Of a stretch of DNA of 64,000 nt, positions 50,018 to 60,800 are shown one piece after another. The notes beneath the pieces are model-generated. The model did no database searches, had not been told where the DNA came from, and was given only the letters and a program-made list of their open reading frames with translations. Source of the stretch: Opitutaceae bacterium (GTDB lineage: Bacteria; Verrucomicrobiota; Verrucomicrobiia; Opitutales; Opitutaceae). The first letter of the stretch is position 1, and every line of letters starts with the position of its first letter. The stretch covers positions 496,001 through 560,000 of the forward strand of contig JACKPU010000001.1 of assembly GCA_024233285.1 (NCBI GenBank), given 5' to 3'. A program made the translations under genes and the position numbers.

Positions 50018-51421
50018 TCAGGCGTGGGCGGCGCGGCGCTTGGCCAGGTGGCGGCTGATGCGGAGCATGCGCTGCTCGTTCAGCGGGTAGAGGGCGCACA
50101 GGATGATGGACACGAGGCCCAGGGCGGCGGGGATGAGGCTCATCAACAGCACCAGGCTGCGCCGCACCTCGGCGGAGGGCACGACGTTGGCCTCAAACCC
50201 CACGGAGGCCAGCAGCTTGAAGGCGAAGAAGGCGGCGATGGCCCAGCCGAATTTCTGGCCCATCATGGAGGCGGAAAAAACCAAGGCGGTGGTGCGCCGG
50301 CCGTAGCGCCATGCGCCGTAGTCGGCGGTGTCGGCATACATGGCCCACAACAGCACCGCCAGGGGACCGCTGGCGAGCGCGCCCAGCAACTCGAGCGAAA
50401 AGATCAGCCCGAGGCGATCGGGCGGCAGCAAGACAAAGGCGGCGGTGGTCAGGATGGAGACGGTGGACAGGGCGATGAAGAGCGGTTTGCGGGCGAAGCG
50501 GTTGGCGACCAAGCCGACGAGAAAAACCCCGGCCACGGAGCAGACCTGCCCGGCGGTGTTGAACAGCGAGACCAGGCCGTCGAGCGTGAAGGAGAAGCCG
50601 AGGAAGGCGAGGGTTTGGTCCGGCCGGCCGTCGTAAATGTAGTATTTGAAGTAGTGGGTGGAGACGGAGCTGCGCACGGCCACCGAGAGGATGAAGGTCA
50701 GGGTGGTGGCCAACAGCAGCAGCCAGGGGCGGTTGGCCAGGAGCAGGCGCAGGTCGCGCCGGATCGAGATCTGCTCGTCGGCCCCGGGGCGGATGCGCTC
50801 GCGCGTGCCCCGAAAGGTGATCAGGAAAAAAATCACGGCGAGCAGGCCGTAGAGCACGAAGACGAGCGTCCAGCCGCGTTGCGGCGAGTCGCCGCCGAAC
50901 CAGCGGACCAGGGGCAGGAGGGTGGCGGACACGACGATGCCGGCGGAAAACGCGAAGAGAAACTTGATCGACGAGAGCCGGGTGCGCTCGGTCGCGTCGT
51001 CCGTCATCACCCCCAGCATCGCCGTGTAGGGGATGTTGATGAGGGTGTAGAGCATCATGAGGGCGTTGTAGGTGACGTAGGCCCAGAGCAACCGGCCGGC
51101 CGGCCCGAAGCCCGGGGTGGTGAAGGTGAGGACGCCGACGAGCGCGAAGGGGACGCAGCCAAAGAGGATATAAGGGCGGAACTTGCCCCAGCGGCTTTCG
51201 GTCCGGTCCGCCAGCAGGCCGATGACGGGGTCGTTGACGCCGTCCCAGATGCGGCTGACGGCCAGCATGGTGGCGAGGGTGGCGGCGGTCAGGCCGAAGA
51301 TATCGGTGTAGAAGTAAGGCAGATACTTCATGAAGGTCTGCCAGTAGAGGACCGAGGCGAAGTCGCCGCAGCCGAAGGCGAGCATTTCGCGCAGGGGCAG
51401 CCGGTGGGAGGAGGCGGTCAT
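50018..51421 (-). CDS. GPH-family sugar:cation symporter (MFS, MelB-like)
   Basis: A 467-residue, 12-segment transporter. The opening LREMLAFGCGDFASVLYWQTF and the loop signature VSRIWDGVNDPVIGLLADRTESRWGKFRPYIL mark the glycoside-pentoside-hexuronide:cation group; the Asp residues in the GDF and DPVIG segments match the cation site of MelB-like proteins. It should import a mono- or disaccharide across the inner membrane with Na+ or H+. Only four bases separate it from the preceding symporter gene, so the two are co-transcribed. Confidence 0.94.
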   Translation of the reverse strand: MTASSHRLPLREMLAFGCGDFASVLYWQTFMKYLPYFYTDIFGLTAATLATMLAVSRIWDGVNDPVIGLLADRTESRWGKFRPYILFGCVPFALVGVLTFTTPGFGPAGRLLWAYVTYNALMMLYTLINIPYTAMLGVMTDDATERTRLSSIKFLFAFSAGIVVSATLLPLVRWFGGDSPQRGWTLVFVLYGLLAVIFFLITFRGTRERIRPGADEQISIRRDLRLLLANRPWLLLLATTLTFILSVAVRSSVSTHYFKYYIYDGRPDQTLAFLGFSFTLDGLVSLFNTAGQVCSVAGVFLVGLVANRFARKPLFIALSTVSILTTAAFVLLPPDRLGLIFSLELLGALASGPLAVLLWAMYADTADYGAWRYGRRTTALVFSASMMGQKFGWAIAAFFAFKLLASVGFEANVVPSAEVRRSLVLLMSLIPAALGLVSIILCALYPLNEQRMLRISRHLAKRRAAHA

Positions 51422-51425
51422 GGGT

Positions 51426-52856
51426 TCAGACGGAGCCGCGGCGGGTTTCCAGCTGTTGGCGGATGTCGTGCATCTTTTCCTCGGTGAGGCCGAAGCGGGC
51501 GAGCGCGGCGAGCGCGATGAGCAGGCCGATGACCGGGATGCCGGCCAGCAGAAGGCGGATCATGAACAGGGCGTGCGCGGGTTGGTCCGGGCCGAGCTTG
51601 GCGTCGAAGCCGACGACGGACAGCAGCACGCCGGAGAGGCCGACGCCGAGCGCCATGCCGAGCTTCATGATCCAGGAGCCGCTGGCCGAGAACGCGCCCT
51701 CGCGCCGCTTGCCCGTCTCCAGTTCGTCATAGTCGATCACGTCGGCCCCGATGGAGCCGTAGAGCATCCAGAAGCCGGCGCCGGTGAACGCGATGAACCC
51801 CGAGGCCAGCGGTTGGAGCCAGGGGCGGACGGGGTCGTAGAACCACCAGGTGCCGATGAAGGTGGCGATGGCGCCGAGCTGCACGATCAGCATGGCGCGG
51901 CGTTTGCCCTGGCGGCGGGCGATGCGGGCGAAGAGCGGGATGCCGGCCACGCCCATCACCATGCCGCAGAGGCCCATGCCGAAGGTCCATTTCGAACCGA
52001 GCGCCACGTCGCCGCCGCACACGTAGTAAACCGTGGCGTAGTAGCCGAGCACGCCGACCATGCTGGTGCCCAGGCCGTAAGCCAGCGCCATGGCGAGCTG
52101 GGCGCGAAACGGCCGGCAGCGCAGGGTGCGCCAGATGGTTTCGCTGAAGGCGATGCGCGCGGACGACTTGGCCACGACGCCGGTGTAGTAGCGCTCCTTG
52201 ACGCGGGTGAACACGAGCACGCCGACCGCGATCATAATCACCCCCAAGCCGGCGCAATAAATCTGCGCGCCGCGCAGGATGTCGGGTTCGCCGGTCGCCG
52301 GGTCGTTGAACAGGTCCAGCGTGACAAAGGCCGCCCCGAAGAACAGGGCCAGCTCGGGCAGTTTCTGCAAACCGCTCTTGAAGGCGAACACGGTGGTGCG
52401 TTCGTGGTAGGAGGGGGTCAGCTCGGCGCCGAGGCTGTTGTAGGGCACGCTGTAGCTGCTGGCCACGGAGATATACAGGCCCGAGGACACGACCATGAAC
52501 CAGAAGTAGCCCCACTCGCTCCAGCCGGGTCGGACCATGAAGATCAACGGGAAGCAGAGCCCGAGGATGAGGGAGCTGACCAGGATGTAGGGACGGCGGC
52601 GGCCCCAACGGGAGCGGGTGTTGTCCGAGAGCCAGCCGAAGAGCGGATCGGTGAAGCCGTCCACCAGTCGGTTGATCATCAGGGCGATGCTGACGAGCTG
52701 GGGGGAGACATGCAGGAAGATGTTGAACACCGGCCAGGCGAGCGTGGGGTAGAGCCAGTTGCCCCACAGGTCGTTGGTGGAACCGAGGCCGTAGGCGATT
52801 TTTTCGCCGGTTGGCACGAGGTTGGGCGAGGCGGAGCGGGGTTGGTTTGGAGTCAT
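51426..52856 (-). CDS. GPH-family sugar:cation symporter (second copy)
   Basis: A 476-residue MFS symporter, start MTPNQPRSASPNLVPTGEKIAYGLG; longer frames upstream are not used since family members start near GEKIAYGLG. The signature LMINRLVDGFTDPLFGWLSDNTRSRWGRRRPYIL places it in the same group as its neighbour, but the two differ widely, so they probably carry different sugars. First gene of a two-gene operon whose promoter region is shared with the CocE gene. Confidence 0.94.
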   Translation of the reverse strand: MTPNQPRSASPNLVPTGEKIAYGLGSTNDLWGNWLYPTLAWPVFNIFLHVSPQLVSIALMINRLVDGFTDPLFGWLSDNTRSRWGRRRPYILVSSLILGLCFPLIFMVRPGWSEWGYFWFMVVSSGLYISVASSYSVPYNSLGAELTPSYHERTTVFAFKSGLQKLPELALFFGAAFVTLDLFNDPATGEPDILRGAQIYCAGLGVIMIAVGVLVFTRVKERYYTGVVAKSSARIAFSETIWRTLRCRPFRAQLAMALAYGLGTSMVGVLGYYATVYYVCGGDVALGSKWTFGMGLCGMVMGVAGIPLFARIARRQGKRRAMLIVQLGAIATFIGTWWFYDPVRPWLQPLASGFIAFTGAGFWMLYGSIGADVIDYDELETGKRREGAFSASGSWIMKLGMALGVGLSGVLLSVVGFDAKLGPDQPAHALFMIRLLLAGIPVIGLLIALAALARFGLTEEKMHDIRQQLETRRGSV

Positions 52857-53184
52857 GATCGGCTGGTGTCGGCCGGCGAAAAATACGCGCGGGCGGTGGG
52901 CGGCCCGGGCGCGGCGTCCAAGGTCGCCCCGCATCCTGCCGCAGGACGGGCCGGGCGGGTAGTCCCCAGTTTTGGGGACATGACGCGCCGCGGGCGCAAC
53001 CGCTAGGATAGGGGCGAGTTCCCCCCGCGCGAGAGCGCGCCGCCGGGTTCGCGCGGACCGGCGCCTTTTGCGACGCTTTTCCCATCGCGGTCTTGACGGT
53101 GGCAGGGCGGTGCTCCCCTTGGCGAATGCGCCGCGCGCTTGCGGCGCAAGTCGATGCAAGCGGCCTTCACTCAATCCCATCACC
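52857..53184. promoter_or_regulatory. Divergent promoter region, symporters/CocE
   Basis: A 328-base gap. Contains the palindrome described separately, a small inverted repeat (TCCTGCCGCAGGA, about 52934-52946), and, 3' of the palindrome, TGACGCG at 52981-52987 followed by TAGGAT at 53004-53009, a -35/-10-like pair directed at the CocE gene. No gene was found in it. Confidence 0.45.
52962..52980. promoter_or_regulatory. 19-bp palindromic site A
   Basis: GTCCCCAGTTTTGGGGACA: seven-base arms GTCCCCA/TGGGGAC around GTTT. Sites at 60900-60918 and 62679-62697 share the pattern GTC-N3-AGTNNTG-N2-GAC. All three lie in promoters around the two-component system. Candidate response-regulator operator. 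Confidence 0.55.
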
Positions 53185-54978
53185 ATGTCTCTCTTTTTTC
53201 GTCGGATAAAACTTCCCCGCGCCGCGCTGGCCGCGCTGCTCTTTCTTTCCGCGTCCGCCTCCTGGGCCAAGGACAAGGAGGTCATCATCGAGCAGGGCAA
53301 GGAAGTGGTGGTGGAACGCAATGTGGAGATGAAGACGCGCGACGGCGTGACGTTGAAGGCGGATGTCTACCGGCCGAACCGCGCCGGCCAGTTTCCGGTG
53401 ATTTTGGAACGCAATCCGTATGACAAGCGACTGGAGACATTCGGCCCGCGGGCGGCGTCGGAGGGCTATGTGTTTATCGTGCAGGATGTGCGCGGCCGGT
53501 ATGCGTCGGAGGGCGAGTGGTATCCGCTGCGCCACGAGCCGAATGACGGCTACGACACGGTGGAGTGGGCCGCGACCCTGCCTTATGCCAACGGGCAGGT
53601 GGGCATGTTTGGCTGGTCCTACAGCGCGGCCACGCAGTTCGCGGCGGCGATGGCCACGCCGCCGCACTTGGTCTGCATCCTGCCGGGCTTCATTGCGACG
53701 AATAGCCATGAGCAATGGGTCTATACCGGGGGCGCGTTTTCGCAGGCGTTCAACCAAGGCTGGTCCACGGCGCTGGCGCAGGATGTGCTCGCACGCCGGG
53801 TGTCGAAGGTTGCCGTGCCCTCGCACTGGGGCGACATGAAGGAGCCGCCGAGCACCTACAAGACGCTGGATGTCGGCACCTGGGAGGGATTGGCCACCTA
53901 TTATTATGATTGGTTGCGGCATCCCGACTACGACGATTACTGGAAGGAGCTGGCGGTGGAGGAGCACTACAAAAACATCAAGGTGCCGGCGCTGCATTTC
54001 GGCGGTTGGTACGACTACTTTGTGCAAGGCACGCTCAGCGGCTACGCCGGATTGAAAGCCCGCGCGGGCCACGCGGCGGCCCGCGGCGCGCAGCGCCTAG
54101 TCATGGAAGTCGGCGGGCACTCCGGGGCGGACCGCAAGGTCGGGATCGTCGATTACGGGGCGGACTCCGTGGTGGATTATTGGGCGCTGGCTTTGCGTTG
54201 GTACGATTATCAACTCAAGGGCATCAAGAACGGCTTGGAAAAGGAGAAGCCGGTGAGGATCTTTGTCATGGGGGCCAACGAGTGGATGGACTTGGACGAC
54301 TGGCCCGCGCCGGGTACGGTGGAAAGGCGGTATTATTTGCAATCGGGCGGGCGCGCCAACTCCCGGGCCGGCGACGGCCGCTTGGAAAGCGCGCCGCCCG
54401 CGGCGGAGCAGCCGGCGGACCGCTTTGTGGCCGACCCAGAGAACCCGGTGCCGACCATCGGCGGCCCGGCCTTTGGCGACAGCAGCCTCGTCCACATGGG
54501 CCCGCAGGACCAAGGCCAGGTCGAGGACCGGTCGGACGTGCTGGTGTACAGCACGGCGCCGTTGTCAAAGCCGTGCCGGGTCATGGGCGCGGTGCAGGTT
54601 GATCTTTATGTGAGTTCGTCGGCGGTGGACACCGATTTTACGGGCAAGCTCGTGGACGTGGGGCCCGATGGCACGCCGATCAATATCGCCGAGGGCATCC
54701 TGCGCGCGCGCTACCGCGAGTCGCGGGAAAAAGCCAAGCTGCTGACTCCGGACGAGGTCACCCGCCTCACGGTGGATCTGGGCGCGACCGCCTACGTCTT
54801 CAAGCCGGGGCATCGCATCCGCCTCGAGGTCGCGGGCAGCAATTTCCCGCGGTTCGACCGCAACCTCAACACCGGTGGCGCGCAGGACAGCCCGTCCAAC
54901 GACGGGGTCAAGGCGACTAACCAAGTGCATCACGCTGCGGTCACGCCTTCGAGTCTGGTTTTGACGGTATTGCCGTAA
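53185..54978 (+). CDS. CocE/NonD-family hydrolase (S15-type alpha/beta hydrolase)
   Basis: A 597-residue exported protein (signal 1-28, LLFLSASASWA). The alpha/beta-hydrolase domain begins MKTRDGVTLKADVYRPN; the nucleophile is S145 in GMFGWSYSAAT, typical of cocaine esterase and X-Pro dipeptidyl-peptidases. VPALHFGGWYDYFVQGTL carries the catalytic Asp region, and the C-terminal jelly-roll has SSAVDTDFTGKLVDVGPDG. Probable role is hydrolysis of an ester or amide, perhaps side groups of a polymer; substrate unknown. A GH2 gene follows after 16 bases. Confidence 0.92.
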   Translation: MSLFFRRIKLPRAALAALLFLSASASWAKDKEVIIEQGKEVVVERNVEMKTRDGVTLKADVYRPNRAGQFPVILERNPYDKRLETFGPRAASEGYVFIVQDVRGRYASEGEWYPLRHEPNDGYDTVEWAATLPYANGQVGMFGWSYSAATQFAAAMATPPHLVCILPGFIATNSHEQWVYTGGAFSQAFNQGWSTALAQDVLARRVSKVAVPSHWGDMKEPPSTYKTLDVGTWEGLATYYYDWLRHPDYDDYWKELAVEEHYKNIKVPALHFGGWYDYFVQGTLSGYAGLKARAGHAAARGAQRLVMEVGGHSGADRKVGIVDYGADSVVDYWALALRWYDYQLKGIKNGLEKEKPVRIFVMGANEWMDLDDWPAPGTVERRYYLQSGGRANSRAGDGRLESAPPAAEQPADRFVADPENPVPTIGGPAFGDSSLVHMGPQDQGQVEDRSDVLVYSTAPLSKPCRVMGAVQVDLYVSSSAVDTDFTGKLVDVGPDGTPINIAEGILRARYRESREKAKLLTPDEVTRLTVDLGATAYVFKPGHRIRLEVAGSNFPRFDRNLNTGGAQDSPSNDGVKATNQVHHAAVTPSSLVLTVLP

Positions 54979-54994
54979 CTGGCACCGAGGAACG

Positions 54995-57160
54995 ATGATT
55001 TTGCGCGAACGCCGTTGCATTTCCCCCATCTGGCAACTGGCCCGGCTGGAATCGCCCGGACAAACTCCGGCGGCGGCCGACTGGATGCCTGCTGCGGTGC
55101 CGGGCGCGGTGCAGCTCGACTGGGCCGCCGCCCACGGACTGCCCGACGTCAATCACGGGCGCAACGTGGCGCTCTACGACGGTTTGGAGGACTCGCACTG
55201 GCTGTACCGCACCGCGATGCCAGCGATCACGCGCGCGCCGGGCGCACGGATTTTTCTGACGACGGCCGGCTTGGATTTCGAGGCCGAGGTGCGGATCGCC
55301 GGCCGGCCCGTGCGGCGGCATCGCGGCCTGCAGACGCCGATGGAGATCGAGGTGACGGAGTTGGCCGCGGGCACACCGGTGGAGATCCTGTTCTTCCCCG
55401 CGCCCAAGCGGCACCCGCAACCGGCCGACCGCACCCAGGCCAGCCATGTGACGAAGCCGGCCATGAGCTACGGCTGGGACTGGCACCCGCGCCTCATCCC
55501 GCTCGGGTTGTGCCATGAAACGGAGTTCGAGGTGCGGCCGGCGACGAGCATCGCCGACGTGGATTTTCACTACGAGTTGACGGATGATCTGGGCGCTGCG
55601 GCTATCGAGGTCGCGGTGCGGAGCGATCCCCCCGGCGCGGCCTGGACTTGGCGGTTGCGGGACGCCGCAGGTACCGAGGTTCTGGCGGGGACGGGCACCG
55701 CCAGTGCGCGGCTGGAGCGGCCGCGCCTGTGGTGGACGCACGACCACGGCGAGCCGCATCGATATACGCTGGAGGTTGCGCTCGCCGGCGGCGAGACCGT
55801 GCGGCGACACGTCGGCCTGCGCCGGGTCCGGCTGGTGATGTATCCGGGCGCGTGGGACGAGCACATCCCGATGCCGGCCTCGCGCAACCATCCGCCGTTC
55901 ACGCTGGAGTTGAACGGCCGCCGAATTTTCGCCAAGGGCACGAATTGGGTGGCGCCGGATTTGTTTCCGGGCCGGATCACGGGCGAGACCTACCGGCCGC
56001 TGCTGCGGCTGGCGCAGGAAACGCACTTCAACCTGCTGCGGTGCTGGGGCGGCGCGGCCGCGCCTCGCGAGGAGTTTTTTGATCAGTGCGACGAACTCGG
56101 CCTGCTCGTTTGGCAGGAGTTTCCGCTGGCCTGCAATCTTTATCCCGACACCCAGGATTACCTGAGGCTGCTGGACACCGAGTCGCGCGCGATGATCAGG
56201 CGCATCCGGCCGCACCCCTGCCTGGCATTGTGGTCGGGCGGCAACGAGCTGTTCAACGCGTGGTCGCGCATGACCGACCAGAGCCTGCCCCTGCGGTTGT
56301 TGAACCGCAACTGCTACGACCTCGACCCCGCGACGCCGTTCATCCCGACCTCGCCCTTGGGGGGCGTCGGCCACGGCGACTACCGCTTCTTGCACGAGGG
56401 ACGCGATATTTTTCACCTGTTCCAAGGCGCGCGCGGTACGGCCTACACGGAGTTTGGCTGCCCGGGGGCGTCGCCGGCGGAGTACTTGCGCGAGTTCATC
56501 CCGGCGGACGAATTGTGGCCGGCGCGACCGGGCACGAGCTGGGAAACGCACCACGGGCTGCGGGCTTGGGAGGCCGACGAAACCACTTGGCTGTGCCTTA
56601 ACGCGATGGAAGAACTGTTCGGCCCCTTGGGCTCGTTGGAGGATACCGTGGCGAAGAGCGAGTGGCTGCAAGGCGAAGGCTACAAGGCGGTGTACGAGGA
56701 GGCGCGCCGTCAGCAGCCGCGTTGCGCCATGGCCTTGAACTGGTGTTTCAACGAACCGTGGCCCACAGCGGCGAACAATAGCCTCGTCAATTGGCCGGCG
56801 CGGCCGAAACCGGCGCTGGCCGCGGTGCGGGCGGCGTGCCGGCCGGTGCTGGCCTCGGCCCGCATCCCGCGGTTCCAATGGCGGCTGGGCGAACGCTTTG
56901 CCTGCGAGTTGTGGCTGCTCAACGACACGGCCGCGGCGTGGCCGGGCGGCGTGGTTCGGGCGGAGCTGCTGGTCGCCGGCCGGCGGGAATTGCTGGGCGA
57001 GTGGGCGTTTGACGCGGTGCCGCCGCAGGGCGCGCTGCCCGGGCCGACCGTGGGGGCCGCGCTGCCGGCGGCGACGGCGGCGCGGGAATTCGTGTTGGAG
57101 CTGACGGCCGGCCCGCGGGCGGCGTGGTCGAGCCGCTACCGGCTGAGCCTGCGCGGGTGA
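54995..57160 (+). CDS. GH2 beta-mannosidase-like glycoside hydrolase
   Basis: A 721-residue GH2 enzyme with the beta-mannosidase layout: sugar-binding domain with PGAVQLDWAAAHGLPD and VALYDGLEDSHWLYR, the immunoglobulin-like part, then the barrel with GTNWVAPDLFPGR. Acid/base E418 sits in LWSGGNELFN, and nucleophile E486 in TAYTEFGCPG. It should release terminal beta-mannosyl residues or a related sugar. No signal peptide is seen. It is shorter than many family members (800-900), with a reduced C-terminal part. Co-transcribed with CocE. Confidence 0.93.
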   Translation: MILRERRCISPIWQLARLESPGQTPAAADWMPAAVPGAVQLDWAAAHGLPDVNHGRNVALYDGLEDSHWLYRTAMPAITRAPGARIFLTTAGLDFEAEVRIAGRPVRRHRGLQTPMEIEVTELAAGTPVEILFFPAPKRHPQPADRTQASHVTKPAMSYGWDWHPRLIPLGLCHETEFEVRPATSIADVDFHYELTDDLGAAAIEVAVRSDPPGAAWTWRLRDAAGTEVLAGTGTASARLERPRLWWTHDHGEPHRYTLEVALAGGETVRRHVGLRRVRLVMYPGAWDEHIPMPASRNHPPFTLELNGRRIFAKGTNWVAPDLFPGRITGETYRPLLRLAQETHFNLLRCWGGAAAPREEFFDQCDELGLLVWQEFPLACNLYPDTQDYLRLLDTESRAMIRRIRPHPCLALWSGGNELFNAWSRMTDQSLPLRLLNRNCYDLDPATPFIPTSPLGGVGHGDYRFLHEGRDIFHLFQGARGTAYTEFGCPGASPAEYLREFIPADELWPARPGTSWETHHGLRAWEADETTWLCLNAMEELFGPLGSLEDTVAKSEWLQGEGYKAVYEEARRQQPRCAMALNWCFNEPWPTAANNSLVNWPARPKPALAAVRAACRPVLASARIPRFQWRLGERFACELWLLNDTAAAWPGGVVRAELLVAGRRELLGEWAFDAVPPQGALPGPTVGAALPAATAAREFVLELTAGPRAAWSSRYRLSLRG

Positions 57161-57169
57161 GGGGTGAGC

Positions 57170-57817
57170 TCAGGCCGGCGGCGGTTCCGGGGGCACGTTG
57201 AGCAGCTTGGCCACGGCCTGCGCGCGCGAGCGCACATGGAGTTTCTCGTAGATGCGGCGCACGTAGGTGCTCACGGTGTTGACGCCGATGCCCAGCTGGT
57301 CGGCGATCTCCTTGTAGAGGTAGCCGGTGGCGAGCAGTTGGAGCACCTCGCGTTCACGCTCGGAGAGCTCCGCCAGCTCGTGGCGGGCGGGGGCCGGCCG
57401 GCAGAACGAGCGCACGACCATGCGCGCGACATCGCCGCTCATCGGCGAGCCGCCGTCATGCACATCCTTGATCGCGGCGAACAATTGGTCGCGTAGGGTG
57501 GACTTGAGCAGGTAGCCGGTGGCGCCGGCGCTGAGCGCGCTGAAGATGTGCTCCACATCGCGGTAAACCGTGAGCATCACGAACTGGGTGGCCGGCAGCA
57601 GGGGCTTGGCCTCGCGCACGAACTCGATGCCGCTGATCCCGGGCAGGTTGATGTCCACCAGCGCGACATCGGGCCGCAGGGTTGCCACCTCCCGCAGGGC
57701 GGCCACGGGATGGGCGAAGGATTGCAGGTGCTCGAAGTCGGCCGAGGCCCGCAGCCAGCCGGCGATGATACCGCTGGTGCCGGGGTCGTCCTCAATAATC
57801 ACGGTACGGATGCTCAT
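57170..57817 (-). CDS. NarL/LuxR-type response regulator
   Basis: A 215-residue regulator with an N-terminal receiver (phospho-acceptor D55 in VALVDINLPG, the acidic pair at E9/D10, and the conserved Lys near LLKST) and a C-terminal LuxR-type helix-turn-helix (LSEREREVLQLLATGYLYKEIA, then GIGVNTVSTYVRRIYEKLHV). It should bind short palindromic DNA once phosphorylated by the adjacent sensor. The ATG overlaps the kinase stop by four bases. Likely target sites are the three palindromes at 52962, 60900 and 62679. Confidence 0.95.
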   Translation of the reverse strand: MSIRTVIIEDDPGTSGIIAGWLRASADFEHLQSFAHPVAALREVATLRPDVALVDINLPGISGIEFVREAKPLLPATQFVMLTVYRDVEHIFSALSAGATGYLLKSTLRDQLFAAIKDVHDGGSPMSGDVARMVVRSFCRPAPARHELAELSEREREVLQLLATGYLYKEIADQLGIGVNTVSTYVRRIYEKLHVRSRAQAVAKLLNVPPEPPPA

Positions 57818-60800
57818 AAAGGGGGCAGGGGCACGACGACGCGCAAGCGGCAGCCTTGGCCCGGGGCGGAGAGGATCGTCAGGGTGCCGCCGAGGGCGGC
57901 CGCGCGCCGCCGCAGGTTGGACAGGCCATGGCCACCGGTCGGGCGCGCGGCGGTGGCGGTCTCCGTCTCCGGCGGCATGCCCCGGCCATCGTCCTTGAGT
58001 TCCAGGCGCAGCCGGCCGGCGTCGATGGCCAACGTCAGGGTGATTTCGCGGGCGTGGGCGTGGCGCAGGGCGTTGGTGAGCGCCTCCTTCAGGATCATGA
58101 GGAGGTGGTGCCGGGGGCCCGCGTCGAGGCGGATGTCGGGGAATTGTTCCGGCATGCTGAGCCGGGCGAGCAAGCCGGCGGCATGCACCAAATCCTGAGT
58201 GGTGCGGGCACTGTAGGCGGCGAAGCTTTCCAGCGTGTCGTGGGAGGGATCCGTCGTCCAGACCAGCTCGTCCATGGCCTTGGTGATTTCGCAGGCGGTG
58301 GTATGGATGGAGGGGAGCGGATTGCCGACCGGGGGGCGCGAGCCGGCCGCGGGAGGGGACGACTGGCTGAGCATCATGATGCGCGTGAGGGGCGCGCCGA
58401 GTTCATCATGGATGTCGCGGGCGATGCGGCGGCGTTCCTGCTCCACGGCTTGGGCGGCCTCCAGATGCCGCAGCTTGCGATGGGTGCGCCGGTGCATGAT
58501 AAACCAGACCACGAAGCCGGCCGTGCCCACCAGCAGGCCGGCGGCGAGGAGGCGAAACAAAGTCGTTTCCCAAAAATACGGCGCGATGCTCAGGGCCAGT
58601 TCGGCGGGCCGGGGGTTCCACCGGCCGTCGGGGTTGGCGGCCAGGACCTGCAGGCGGTAGTCGCCGGCCGGCAGATGGCTGAAGAGGATGCTGCGTTGCG
58701 GCCCCAGATCCATCCACCGGTGGTCCAGACCTTGGAGTTGATAGCGGAAGTGGATGCGCTCGGGGTTACCGAAGGCCGGGGCGGTGAAGCCCACGGCCAC
58801 GCGGTGGATGCCGGGAGGGATGCGGATAACGCCGTCCGCCCCGGGGGCGGTCTCCGTGTCGTCGACACTGATGGTGGTGAAGGCGGCGCTCGCCAAGGCC
58901 TGGCGCGGCGCGAGCCGGTCGGTAGGGATGACTGCTACGCCCTTGAACGTGGGGACGACAAATTCGCCGCTAACGGTCATGCAGGCGGCGGACTGGGTGC
59001 CGCTGGAGCAATGGCTGGAAGGCAACCCGTCGTATTGGTCGATGACCCAGGGGCGCACGCGGGCTTCCAGGCTCCGGGGCAGGACCGCGAGCGCGTCGTT
59101 GTCGAGGGTGAAGACCCCGGCAGGAGAGGTGAACCAGAGCTGGCCGTGGGGGTCGGCGGCGATGTGGAAAATGTCGTTGGCGGGCAGCCCGTTTTTTTGG
59201 TCGAGATGGCTCCAAGCTTGGCCGTCCCAGCGGTATAACCCGTCGCCGAGGGTGCCGGCCCACAGCCCACCGGAGGGGGTGGCGCGCAGGGCGGAGATGA
59301 ACCGCGCGGGCAAGCCGCTCTCCGGCGTGATGGTGTGGATGCGGTCGTTTTCCCAAACCTTGAGGCCGTGGCCGTTGGTGCCCAGCCAGACGCGGCCTTG
59401 CGCATCCTGTTCGATGGTTCTGACCGGCACGACCGGGGTGCCGTCCGGTTCCAGCACGGCGCTCCACCCCCCGTTTTGCCGCCGCCACAGTCCCAAGTTG
59501 GTACCGGCCCAGAGCGTGCCGGAGGCATCGCGAAAGAGCGCGGGCACGGCCCACCCCTTGGTCGGGCCCCAGTCGGAGACGGGGGAAAACTTGCCATTGA
59601 TCCCGTGAAACAAGCCGCCACCCCAAGTGCCCACCCAGAGGCCGCCATCCTGGTCGGGCAGCAGGCTCCACACATAGGCTTTGGTCAGGCCGTCGGCTTC
59701 GCCATAGCGGGTGACTCCGCCGTCAGGACCGAGGCGAAACAGGCCCGATCCTTCCGTGCCGATCCAACGGGCACCGTCGGGGGTGAGAGTGACGGAGATC
59801 GGCTGGCTGCCGCCCCAATTATCCGGCGAGGCCAGCGTCTGCACTGTGCTGGCACGCAGGCGGCTCAGGCGGTGGTCGCTGCCGGCGAGGATGTTGCCGT
59901 CGCCATCCTCCACGATGTCCACGATGCGTTTGTTCTCAGGGTCGTTGCCGGTGAGGTGTTGGACCGGTCCCTTGGCGGGGCACAGCAGCAGCCCTTGGTC
60001 GAGGGTGCCGATAAACAGGTCACTGGTGGAGGATTCGAGCATGCGGTTGACCGGGGTGCCTGCCGGTAGGCGCGCACGTTCTTGGATCCAGGCGTTGCCG
60101 TTCCAAAGGCGCACCCGCCCTTCCCGGTCGACGATCCACAGCCCGAGGTGGGAGGGAGCGAACCCGACGATGAGGGTGTCGGGCAGGGCGATGTCCTGCC
60201 AGGCGGGGGCGTCGCGGGTGCCGCCTTGCAGGCGCACGCTGAAGCCGCACTGCTGGTAGAGTCGTCCGTCCGAGGTCAGGAGCATGCGCTGCACGGTGCT
60301 GATTACCGGGGTGCCCGGGGGGGCGCGCAGCAGCCACCCGTCGCGCGCGCGGACCAAATCGTGGCTGGCGAGGGTGATCCACACGTCGCCGTGGCCGTCG
60401 GCGGCAATGGCGCGGATCGGTTGGGTCGGCCAGTGCTGGGGTTGCGTGGTCACGGTGCCCGCCGCTCGATCCCAGCAGTAAAGGTCGCCCGATTCGCAGC
60501 CTAGCCAGAACCGGCCCTCGGGGCTTTCCCACAGCGCGGTGACGTTGTTGCCGCGCAACAACTGGGGGTCGGGCAGGGGCTGGGGGGTAAACTGCACCCC
60601 GTCGAAGCGGGCGAGTCCGTCCTTGGTGCCCAGCCACAAAAACCCATCCCGGCCGAGCCACAGGCAGTTGAGGCTGCGGATGGAAGAGCCGGTCTCGAAG
60701 TCCCAGGTGCGCACCAGATACGCCGCGCGCATCGCCGGCGCGGCCAGAAGCAGGAGCAGGACGGGGAGGAGGCCGTGTCTCCATCCCGCCCGCCTTCCGG

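Noticed and set aside
49106..51487. A 793-codon plus-strand frame running through the 2-hydroxyacid dehydrogenase, the terminator and opposite a symporter gene
   Set aside because: It crosses a strong terminator and is rich in Gly/Arg/Glu repeats without homology; the dehydrogenase frame and the opposite symporter frame are clearly real.
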